A stretch of DNA of 16,537 bases, taken from NCBI GenBank assembly GCA_964407525.1, contig CAYOWC010000088.1, positions 1-16,537 of the forward strand, given 5' to 3'. The notes beneath the pieces were generated by a model. That model saw nothing but the letters and a program-made list of their open reading frames with translations, searched no databases and was not told where the DNA came from. Made by a program: the position numbers and the translations under genes. Positions 1-6,462 of the stretch are shown here, one piece after another; position 1 is the first letter of the stretch, and each line of letters opens with the position of its first letter. The stretch is from DUZB01 sp964407525. Its GTDB lineage: Bacteria > Desulfobacterota > DSM-4660 > Desulfatiglandales > Desulfatiglandaceae.

Positions 1-100
1 ATGGTGGATATAAAGGCGGATAGGGCAAAAAGATCGGAGCAAGTATAGGTGAGGGTCGTTCGGGTGTCAACATTTCAGCATAATTCGTTCATATTTAAAG
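1..100. other. Left-edge region without a recognisable gene
   Basis: A short open frame runs from base 1 to a TAG at 46-48 and reads MVDIKADRAKRSEQV. It could be the tail of a gene entering from the left, but 15 residues are too few to identify. The rest is A/T-rich intergenic DNA leading into the promoter of the AMMECR1 operon. Confidence 0.3.
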
Positions 101-107
101 TTGACAC
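64..107. repeat. Inverted repeat GTGTCAAC / GTTGACAC around the promoter
   Basis: GTGTCAAC at 64-71 is the perfect reverse complement of GTTGACAC at 100-107, with 28 bp between. The right arm contains the -35 hexamer TTGACA of the predicted promoter. A dimeric regulator could bind both arms, or the left arm could be a second, outward-facing -35-like element. No regulator family is recognised. Confidence 0.45.
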
Positions 108-128
108 ATACCAATATTAGGGTATCAT
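101..128 (+). promoter_or_regulatory. Sigma70-type promoter of the AMMECR1 operon
   Basis: There is a perfect -35 TTGACA at 101-106, a 16-bp spacer, and -10 TATCAT at 123-128 (5 of 6 consensus matches). Transcription would start near 135. This lies 46 to 80 nt upstream of the first candidate start codons (181 and 214) and about 265 nt upstream of the internal start at 400. The operon therefore appears to begin with the AMMECR1 gene. Confidence 0.6.
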
Positions 129-213
129 GAATATTTTCAAGGGTAACAGAATGTTTCCGTATTTCAAAACAAAATGAGAAATGGATGGGAAAGATTTCTA
201 CGAAGGATATGAA

Positions 214-978
214 ATGAAACCGACAGGGGGTTTTTCTAATAGAGATTTCTTGTATGGTTCGACTCCGGCGTTTATCATCACGCTGGTTTTTTTACTTATA
301 TCTATTGTATTTGTGAATGCAGGTTTGGCCGATCAGAATAAAACAAAGGTCGACTCGAATACGGTTGAAACAGTGAGAAAACAAGGAAAGGAGGTAAACA
401 TGGGAGGTGCTGACAGGTTGACCGATGAGCAGGGAAAGTATCTTCTGAGCGTGGCTCGAAAGACGATTGAGGATTCCCTTTCCGGCAGAAAGAATGAAGA
501 GAAAAGCAACGAAAATTTTCCTCCGATTTTTAACGAGGAAAGGGGTACTTTTGTCACCCTGACGATGGGTGGTCATTTGAGAGGTTGCATCGGCCACATC
601 ATTGCACAAGAATCATTGATTGAGGGGATCAGGGTGAATGCCATCAATGCCGCGTTCAGGGACCCCAGGTTTGATCCTGTTGGAAAAAAAGATTGGGACA
701 GAATAAAAATGGAGATCAGTATTCTCACCGATCCAAAACCGCTTGCCTATTCAGACGCTGACGATCTCCTGAAGAAACTCAGATCGGGAATCGATGGTGT
801 TATACTCAAAAAAGGATATCGTCAGTCCACGTTCCTTCCCCAGGTATGGGAACAATTACCGGAAAAAGAGGAATTTCTGAATCACCTCTGCCAGAAAGCA
901 GGATTGGATGGGAATGCCTGGCGAAAAGGGGATCTTGAGGTGTCCACATACCAGGTCCAGGCATTTGAGGAGGAATGA
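214..978 (+). CDS. amrA: AmmeMemoRadiSam system protein A (AMMECR1 domain), with N-terminal membrane/signal segment
   Basis: The AMMECR1 domain begins at about base 415 (LTDEQGKYLL) and carries the family signature LRGCIGH near its middle. The family is defined by genome association with MEMO and a radical SAM enzyme, and its reaction is not established. Three in-frame starts are possible. ATG 181 has no clear ribosome site. ATG 214 follows GAAGGA. ATG 400 follows a perfect AAGGAGGT at 388-395 and gives a 192-residue protein, the usual family length. From 214 the protein gains about 62 residues, including a hydrophobic stretch (AFIITLVFLLISIVFVNAG) and a plausible signal-peptidase site after GLA. 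The promoter at 101-128 favours the long form and the ribosome site favours the short one, so both may be made. The next gene starts 9 bp downstream. Function is family-level only. Confidence 0.85.
   Translation: MKPTGGFSNRDFLYGSTPAFIITLVFLLISIVFVNAGLADQNKTKVDSNTVETVRKQGKEVNMGGADRLTDEQGKYLLSVARKTIEDSLSGRKNEEKSNENFPPIFNEERGTFVTLTMGGHLRGCIGHIIAQESLIEGIRVNAINAAFRDPRFDPVGKKDWDRIKMEISILTDPKPLAYSDADDLLKKLRSGIDGVILKKGYRQSTFLPQVWEQLPEKEEFLNHLCQKAGLDGNAWRKGDLEVSTYQVQAFEEE
388..402 (+). promoter_or_regulatory. Strong internal ribosome binding site and start codon in the AMMECR1 gene
   Basis: AAGGAGGT (388-395), then AAAC, then ATG at 400. It lies exactly at the junction between the hydrophobic N-terminal extension and the AMMECR1 domain. 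Translation from here would give a soluble 192-residue protein without the membrane/signal segment. Confidence 0.6.
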
Positions 979-987
979 TAGGCTGGA

Positions 988-3090
988 ATGGCACAAGATA
1001 ACCTGAAGAAATTGCTTGTCTGGTCAATTATCGGCACAGGCATTTCCTCGGTTACCACACAACTTCTTACTATTCGGGAATTTCTAACCCAGTTTCAAGG
1101 CAACGAAATAACCATAGCCCTCGTGATTTCTTGCTGGCTTTTGATATCAGGGCTGGGCAGCCTGGCCGCACGGTTTATCAGAAGTTATTCTTTGAAGGTC
1201 TATGTCCCACTGCTGTTTGTGGTTGGGATCTGGCCCCTGTTCCAGCTGATCATGATCAGAGAACTCAGGGATGTTTTTTTTATTTACGGCGCCTCGCCCG
1301 GCTTCTATCAGATACTCTTTTACATCCTTGTTACCGTAGCTCCTTACTGCTTGATCATCGGTTTTATCCTTCCCTGTTCACAAAGGGTTCTCAACAACCA
1401 CGGGGTTTCTTTTTCCAGTGGAAATCTTTATGTAACCGACAGCATTGGGGACATCGCTGGAGGTTTCCTGTTCAGTTTTATCCTTGTCTACTTCTTGAAG
1501 CCTTTCGCCATTATTGCGGCAACTTCTGCCATACTTTTTATCATTGTGCTTTTGTTGCTTTATGAACACAGAAAAATTCTGTTTCTCTCGGTGGCTGCAG
1601 CAGGGATCATCTGCTTTGGCTTCTTCTGCCTGAATGCCGGCTTTGAAAAAGAGACCCTGAACCGGCAATATGGTGAAATTGTCAGATATCTCGAATCCCC
1701 ATACGGTCGGATCGTGGTTTCTCAGGAAGCAGGCCAACTCACTTTCTGGGAGTCAGGAACCCCCCTTTATTCGGATGCAAACATCCTTGAAAGTGAAGAG
1801 AAAATTCATTATCCACTCAGTCAACTGGTTGAAGTGGATAATGTGCTGCTCATATCCGGGGGTTTAGGCGAAACCCTGAAAGAGGTTGCCAAGCATACAC
1901 CGAGACATCTGGACTATGTGGAAATTGATCCTGCTCTGACTTCTGCAGGGCGGGAAATGGGAGCGATACCACGGGTGCCTTTTTTAGAAATCTCTAATAT
2001 GGATGCAAGAAAGTTTGTCAAGAGTAAATCAGGGGCCTATGATGCAATCATTATCGATCTTCCTGATCCCGACACCTTTCAGATAAACAGGTTTTTTACC
2101 AGAGAGTTTTTCGGTTTTGCCAGGAAAGCCTTAAAAGAGGGCGGGGTCCTTTCCATGGCAATGAACTACTCGCCCAACTATATTGGCCAGATCAGAAAGA
2201 AGAAACTTTCCATCCTTTACAATTCGGCAAGGCCCCACTTCACGAATGCCATGCTGATTCCCGGCCGGCAGGTGTATTTTGTTCTCAGCGACAGGGAATT
2301 GTCTGAGGATGTTCCTTCGTTGCTCAAGAAGAAAAAAATCATTACTTCTTATATCGAAGGATACTATTATGGAGATGTTACGTCTGAAAGGCTTCTCCAG
2401 GTCCGGGAGGCCATGGGAGAAAGTGAGGAATCAAACAAGGATTTTGAACCCAGGCTGATGGGTGTCGTATTTCAGGAATGGTTTGCAAGGCATGATTCTT
2501 CTCCCGTGTATTTTATGGCAGGTATTCTGGTTCTTGTTCTGACATATTTTGCATTCATGAAAAAAGCGGAATACGTTCTTTTTGCCACCGGTTTTACTGC
2601 GATGGGATCAGAGATGCTCGTAATTTTTGTCTTCCAGGTCCTCTACGGGTATATCTACCTGCAGATCGGAGCAATTATTACGGCCTCCCTGCTGGGTTTG
2701 CTGCCGGGGGCGATCACAGGGGAAAGATGGAAACATTCCAACAGATTTAAGCTCCTTGTTTCAGAAGTTGCCATGATTTTTTTGCTGCTTATCTTCTTCG
2801 TATGGTTGTCCTGCTCTGGAACGGAACCTTATCCATTCCTTTTTCTTTTGTTCTGTTTCCTGTTCTCCTTTTTTTGTGGATTTCAGTTTCCGGTTGTAAC
2901 GAAGATTATAGGGGAGGAGAAAAGTCCTGCAGCAGGTTGCCTGGCAGCGGATCTATGTGGTGCGGCGGTGGGAACGCTGGTAATAGGGGCTGCCATCATC
3001 CCCATTTGGGGCATGGAGTGTGGCGCTGGGTTTTTGATTATGGTGAAGCTTTCAAGTATGGTTGTCAATATAAAGACCGGGAGGGCCTGA
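988..3090 (+). CDS. Polytopic membrane protein with embedded spermidine-synthase-like domain
   Basis: The 700-residue protein has three parts. Residues ~10-215 hold about six or seven hydrophobic helices. Residues ~230-440 form a spermidine-synthase-like Rossmann domain. Residues ~505-690 hold about six more helices. In the middle domain, the nucleotide-binding loop reads LLISGGLGET (about 288-297), the acidic strand end is YVEIDP (310-315), and DLPDPDT (357-363) matches the aminopropyltransferase catalytic-acid region. The loop lacks the usual GGGDG form, so binding of decarboxylated SAM or SAM and transfer to a polyamine are not assured. Many membrane-fused members of this family have no assigned substrate. 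A purine-rich AGGAGGAA lies at 968-975, inside the preceding gene, and the stop is 2 bp before the next start. Translation is therefore probably coupled with both AMMECR1 and radical SAM partners. Confidence 0.85.
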   Translation: MAQDNLKKLLVWSIIGTGISSVTTQLLTIREFLTQFQGNEITIALVISCWLLISGLGSLAARFIRSYSLKVYVPLLFVVGIWPLFQLIMIRELRDVFFIYGASPGFYQILFYILVTVAPYCLIIGFILPCSQRVLNNHGVSFSSGNLYVTDSIGDIAGGFLFSFILVYFLKPFAIIAATSAILFIIVLLLLYEHRKILFLSVAAAGIICFGFFCLNAGFEKETLNRQYGEIVRYLESPYGRIVVSQEAGQLTFWESGTPLYSDANILESEEKIHYPLSQLVEVDNVLLISGGLGETLKEVAKHTPRHLDYVEIDPALTSAGREMGAIPRVPFLEISNMDARKFVKSKSGAYDAIIIDLPDPDTFQINRFFTREFFGFARKALKEGGVLSMAMNYSPNYIGQIRKKKLSILYNSARPHFTNAMLIPGRQVYFVLSDRELSEDVPSLLKKKKIITSYIEGYYYGDVTSERLLQVREAMGESEESNKDFEPRLMGVVFQEWFARHDSSPVYFMAGILVLVLTYFAFMKKAEYVLFATGFTAMGSEMLVIFVFQVLYGYIYLQIGAIITASLLGLLPGAITGERWKHSNRFKLLVSEVAMIFLLLIFFVWLSCSGTEPYPFLFLLFCFLFSFFCGFQFPVVTKIIGEEKSPAAGCLAADLCGAAVGTLVIGAAIIPIWGMECGAGFLIMVKLSSMVVNIKTGRA

Positions 3091-3092
3091 TT

Positions 3093-4265
3093 ATGGCAGA
3101 AACCATGACCCGAAAGGAATTTCTGAAAAAGGCAGGTCTGGGCGCCTCCACCTTTTTATGTGCCGGAGCCGGGTACGGTTTTTTTGGAAAAGACGGCGGG
3201 AATAAATCGATCAAGGGACATGTTTCCAAGAACGATGCACCCAAAGAGCCATGGAAATGGTCCATTGAGGGATTTTATTATACAAAGGATGGAGAAACGG
3301 TCCAGTGTCAGGTCTGTCCTAACCGCTGTATTCTCAATCCTGGTGACAGGAGCATTTGCAGATCGAAAGTGAATATTGCGGGAAAACTCTACTCCCTTGC
3401 CTATGGCGATCCCTGTTCGATCCATGTGGACCCCATCGAAAAAAAACCCTTGAATCATTTCCATCCTCGTTCACTTATTTTTTCCATTGCGACTACCGGT
3501 TGCAGTTTCCGGTGCCTCAACTGTCAGAACTGGGAGATATCCCAGAAAAAACCTGAAGAAGTAAGACACATGGAACTCTTTCCTGACCAGGTGGTGAGAG
3601 AGGTAAAAAAAAGGGGGATCCCTTCCATTGCCTATACCTATTCGGAGCCGATCACGTTTTATGAATACATGGTGGATACGGCAAAACTTGCCAGGGAGGC
3701 AGGTCTGGGAAATGTTCTTGTTTCGAACGGGTATATTAACCGAAACCCTCTCATCCGTCTTTCACGGTATCTCGACGGCGCAAACATCAATCTCAAATCG
3801 TTCAGTAACGATATTTACAGAACTCTGAATGGGGGAACACTTCACCCGGTCCTTGAAACGTTCAAAACGCTTCACGGGGAAGGGGTGTGGTTTGAAATGA
3901 CGACACTTGTGGTCCCGGGGTATGTGGATAAGCCGGACATGATCAAGCGGATGTGTGGCTGGATCCTGAAAGAGTTGGGGCCTGATTATCCATTGCACCT
4001 GCTCCGATTTTTCCCCCAGTATAAATTGACCAGACTCCCGGCCACACCGATTTCAACCCTTGAAAACCTGAGGACTCTGGCTCTGAAGGAAGGCCTCCAT
4101 TATGTTTATCTGGGTAATGTTCCCGGGCATAAAGATACGCAGACGTATTGTCACAATTGCCGGAAAGTGGTGATCGGCCGTAACGGGTATACCATCGGGG
4201 AGCTTCATATGAAAAATGGCCGGTGTGAATTTTGCGGGACTACTATTCCAGGCCGTTGGAATTAA
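3093..4265 (+). CDS. amrS: AmmeMemoRadiSam system radical SAM enzyme, with Tat-like leader
   Basis: This 390-residue enzyme resembles PflA-type activating enzymes. The radical SAM cluster motif CxxxCxxC is C137, C141, C144 (TTGCSFRCLNCQNW). An N-terminal Cys set (C72, C75, C79, C89) and a C-terminal one (C353, C356, C378, C381) could bind further metal. The ATG at 3093 follows GGGAGG and starts 2 bp after the upstream stop, typical of translational coupling. The N-terminus (TRKEFLKKAGLGASTFLCAGAGYGF) looks like a Tat signal, but has RK in place of the usual RR. It is therefore either an exported or membrane-tethered Fe-S enzyme or a weak/degenerate leader. The target modified by the family is unknown, and MEMO is absent from this operon. 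Confidence 0.92.
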   Translation: MAETMTRKEFLKKAGLGASTFLCAGAGYGFFGKDGGNKSIKGHVSKNDAPKEPWKWSIEGFYYTKDGETVQCQVCPNRCILNPGDRSICRSKVNIAGKLYSLAYGDPCSIHVDPIEKKPLNHFHPRSLIFSIATTGCSFRCLNCQNWEISQKKPEEVRHMELFPDQVVREVKKRGIPSIAYTYSEPITFYEYMVDTAKLAREAGLGNVLVSNGYINRNPLIRLSRYLDGANINLKSFSNDIYRTLNGGTLHPVLETFKTLHGEGVWFEMTTLVVPGYVDKPDMIKRMCGWILKELGPDYPLHLLRFFPQYKLTRLPATPISTLENLRTLALKEGLHYVYLGNVPGHKDTQTYCHNCRKVVIGRNGYTIGELHMKNGRCEFCGTTIPGRWN

Positions 4266-4272
4266 CCCAAAA

Positions 4273-4847
4273 ATGAAAAAGCTCACACTCTTTGTAATAA
4301 TGATCCTGATTTTGCTGCCCTCCGTTTAGAATGGGAACATATTGTCCCTGCCCATGCCTTTGGTAAGAGCTTCCTGGAATGGAGAGAGGGCCATCCCAAA
4401 TGTAAAAACCGCAAAGGAAAGTCTTTTAAAGGCCGGAATTGTGCAAGAAAAATGGTCGTGAAATTCAGATATATGGAGCGTGATTTATATAATTTGGTCC
4501 CGGCGGTTGGAGAAATTAACGCCTTGAGGTCAAACTACAGTTTTGCCATGATCCCCGGGGAGACGAGGGAATTCGGAAATTGTGACATGGAGATTGAAGA
4601 AAGAAAGGCAGAACCGCCTCCCGACAAAAGAGGAAATATTGCCAGAACTTATCTCTATATGAATTCCGGTTATCCTGGACATGGGATCATCAGTAAGAAA
4701 AATAGAGAATTATTTCTGATATGGAATAAACAAAATCCGGTTGACGAGTGGGAATGTGATAGAGCCAGCAGGATCGAAGAGATTCAAGACAATGAAAATC
4801 TGTTTGTGAAGGGGATGTGTGTTGAGATGGGGATTTGGGACAAATAA
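4273..4847 (+). pseudogene. endA: Endonuclease I (EndA/Vvn-type) remnant
   Basis: ATG 4273 opens a clear signal peptide (MKKLTLFVIMILILLPSV) that ends at a TAG at 4327. Overlapping this, in another frame from about 4323 to the TAA at 4845-4847, the sequence reads RLEWEHIVPAHAFGKSFLEW and then the rest of a typical EndA. It keeps the His/metal motif EWEH, DLYNLVPAVGEIN with its metal-binding Asn, and the C-terminal NPVDEWECDRASRIEEIQ block. Compared with E. coli EndA as I recall it, roughly 55-60 residues between the signal peptide and EWEH are missing, and the two halves are out of frame. This indicates an internal deletion with a frameshift. Intact EndA is a periplasmic or secreted non-specific nuclease. 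The catalytic block could in principle still be translated from an internal start such as ATG 4452, but it would lack both the signal and the EWEH histidine. Confidence 0.85.
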
Positions 4848-4880
4848 AGCCATTCAGAAAAATCCCCGGAAAAGATCTGA

Positions 4881-5753
4881 TCAGGCGTACTTCTCCAGAA
4901 GTTTCTTTGTTTTGACCACGTTCATATTCAAACCGAGTGATTTTCTGTCAACCCCCATGGCAAGGCCCAGGATTTGGGTCAGGTAGAGAACGGGCAAACC
5001 GTACGAAACATCATATTCCGCTTCAATGCTTTTCTGATTTCCGTCATACATAACAGAGCAAAAAGGGCACACGAGACATATGGCATCCGCTCCGGACTCG
5101 GAAATAGCGTCCAGTTTTTCTTTGGTTACCGACATGGCCAGTTTTTCGTCTACGGGCAGAACAGGCCCCCCACAACACCTCTTTTTCCCAGTATAGTCCA
5201 CTACTTCTGCACCCGTCAATTCCACCAAGGTGTCAATGGAACGGGGATCTTCCACATCATCGAAATGATCATGGACCTGTGACGGCTTCAAGTAATGACA
5301 TCCGTAATGAATGGCAATTTTCAAGCCGCTGAGATCTTTCTGGAATTGGTCTTGTATTTTCTCCGCGCCGATTTCCTCGAAAAGAACTCTGGCGAAATGT
5401 TTTACTTTTGCCCCTTTCCCGTATTGGTGTCCCGTGGGTTCCAGACGCTTATTGATCCTGCTTTTTTTTTCTTCATCCCATGAGAGCAGGTGAGATGCCT
5501 CAGCCAAGGCGGATGTACAAGAGCTGCACAGGGCACAGATATCGAGCCCTTGTGCTTCAGCTAAGGCTAGATTATAAGCGCCCAGAAGTTCGGAAGCTTC
5601 CATGTCGGCAGCTTTAATAGGAAATCCGCAACAGATGAATTTTTCTATGTCGACGAGTTCGATACCCAGCTTTTCTGCGACGTTTCTGGCGGAAAGTTCG
5701 TAATTTCGGGCCCTGGCCGGGATGGTACATCCTAAAAACAGTGCATATTTCAT
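4881..5753 (-). CDS. hdrB: HdrB-like heterodisulfide reductase subunit (CCG domains)
   Basis: This 290-residue protein has two complete cysteine-rich CCG motifs: C9, C41-C42, C76, C79 and C152, C193-C194, C229, C232. In methanogen HdrB these bind two noncubane [4Fe-4S] clusters that reduce the CoM-S-S-CoB heterodisulfide. Bacteria lack those coenzymes, so the acceptor here is unknown. Candidates are another disulfide, an acyl-CoA-linked substrate, or a protein partner. It is the last gene of the leftward operon. A 213-bp repeat-containing gap separates it from the HdrC gene, where such genes normally abut. No strong ribosome site precedes the ATG. It converges with the endA remnant, with 33 bp between the stops and no convincing terminator in that gap. 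The identity of the family is clear; the physiological substrate is not. Confidence 0.9.
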   Translation of the reverse strand: MKYALFLGCTIPARARNYELSARNVAEKLGIELVDIEKFICCGFPIKAADMEASELLGAYNLALAEAQGLDICALCSSCTSALAEASHLLSWDEEKKSRINKRLEPTGHQYGKGAKVKHFARVLFEEIGAEKIQDQFQKDLSGLKIAIHYGCHYLKPSQVHDHFDDVEDPRSIDTLVELTGAEVVDYTGKKRCCGGPVLPVDEKLAMSVTKEKLDAISESGADAICLVCPFCSVMYDGNQKSIEAEYDVSYGLPVLYLTQILGLAMGVDRKSLGLNMNVVKTKKLLEKYA

Positions 5754-5781
5754 AAGTGTATTCTCGTGTGAAACCGTTATG

Positions 5782-5844
5782 TTCAGGGTTCAAGGGTTCA
5801 AGGGTTCAAGGGTTCAAGGGTTCAAGGATTCAAGGATTCAAGGA
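5782..5844. repeat. Tandem 8-bp repeat (TTCAAGGG / TTCAAGGA)
   Basis: One imperfect 7-bp copy (5782-5788) is followed by seven exact 8-bp units: four TTCAAGGG (5789-5820), then three TTCAAGGA (5821-5844). The array lies between the HdrC and HdrB genes and ends about 29 bp upstream of the HdrB start. Eight-base units are prone to slipped-strand copy-number change. Here that would alter the length of the intergenic spacer, not a coding frame. Confidence 0.9.
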
Positions 5845-5850
5845 TTTTCT

Positions 5851-5877
5851 CGTTCCCCATGCTCCAGCGTGGGAATG
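5851..5877. repeat. REP-like imperfect palindrome
   Basis: This GC-rich imperfect palindrome starts CGTTCCCCATGCT and ends AGCGTGGGAATG, directly after the 8-bp tandem array. From memory it resembles dispersed extragenic palindromes seen in many proteobacterial genomes. Only one copy is visible here, so multicopy status cannot be confirmed. Confidence 0.5.
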
Positions 5878-5902
5878 TGTAAGTTTCTTTTTGATCTGCC
5901 TG

Positions 5903-5937
5903 CCCAGTGAAACTTTTTTTGCTTTTGTTTCACCGGG
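5903..5937. other. Stem-loop in the HdrC-HdrB gap
   Basis: GTGAAAC (5907-5913) and GTTTCAC (5927-5933) form a perfect 7-bp stem with a 13-nt loop. The stem is extended by CCC/GGG after one mismatch. It lies about 30 bp past the HdrC stop on the transcribed (minus) strand. It is not followed by a U-run, so it may be a processing, pausing or stability element rather than an intrinsic terminator. Confidence 0.4.
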
Positions 5938-5966
5938 GCGCGAGAGATCGTGATCTTCATGAGAAG

Positions 5967-6431
5967 CTACGGGAAAAGCTTGCCGATAGCATCACAGGTT
6001 GTAGGCAGTTTCGGAAGTCCTGCTTTTTTTCGCTTCTTGTTGTCGAAATCGTCCAGGGGATAAATTCTTCCTTCACCGGTGACAATTTTCATCTGCGCTT
6101 TTATGCCCGCTGGGGCATGGCCTTTTTTAACCGCCAGATTCTTCAGAAGGGTCATGAAATCCGTAATAGTCACTCCCTGTGGGCACCTTTCCTGGCAGGC
6201 GTAGCAACTGGAACAGAACCAGATAAAATCGCTCTCCAGGATTTCTTCTTTCAACCCGTAAAGTGCCATGCGAATAATCTTTGCAGGATTAAAGTGTTCG
6301 TTGAGGGCCGATATTGGGCAGCTTGCGGCACAGGTCCGACAAGCGAAGCAGGCGGATAGTCCTCCTCCGGCCTCGGCGGCCAGTTCCTTGATGAAATCAG
6401 GATCTGTCTGATCCAGGTCTACGACTTCCAT
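5967..6431 (-). CDS. hdrC: HdrC-like iron-sulfur subunit
   Basis: This 154-residue protein carries two [4Fe-4S] ferredoxin motifs: C28, C31, C34, C38 (CFACRTCAASCP) and C73, C76, C79, C83 (CSSCYACQERCP). That spacing and length match HdrC, which passes electrons from the HdrA flavoprotein to HdrB. There are no transmembrane helices, so it is a soluble HdrABC-type subunit, unlike membrane HdrDE. AGGAG lies a few bases ahead of the ATG. The gene starts 31 bp downstream of the HdrA-like stop and should be cotranscribed with it. Confidence 0.92.
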   Translation of the reverse strand: MEVVDLDQTDPDFIKELAAEAGGGLSACFACRTCAASCPISALNEHFNPAKIIRMALYGLKEEILESDFIWFCSSCYACQERCPQGVTITDFMTLLKNLAVKKGHAPAGIKAQMKIVTGEGRIYPLDDFDNKKRKKAGLPKLPTTCDAIGKLFP

Positions 6432-6462
6432 AGTGTCTCCTGTTTTTCAAGCTGGTTCCTGC

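Noticed and set aside
1..48. Fifteen-codon open frame at the left edge
   Set aside because: Too short to tell a gene tail from chance, and it has no recognisable motif.
2802..3092. Extended upstream start for the radical SAM gene
   Set aside because: The extension overlaps the membrane-protein gene in another frame. The ATG at 3093 has a good ribosome site and begins a Tat-like leader.
4848..4880. Intrinsic terminator between the endA remnant and the HdrB gene
   Set aside because: Only short palindromes (around CTGATCAG and TCCCCGGA) are present, without a stem plus T-run in the right order.
5782..5844. CRISPR array
   Set aside because: The units are 8 bp and directly abutting with no unique spacers, so it is a simple tandem repeat.
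5907..6359. 150-codon plus-strand open frame
   Set aside because: It lies antisense over the HdrC gene, whose four-Cys motifs are unmistakable, and its translation has no family features.
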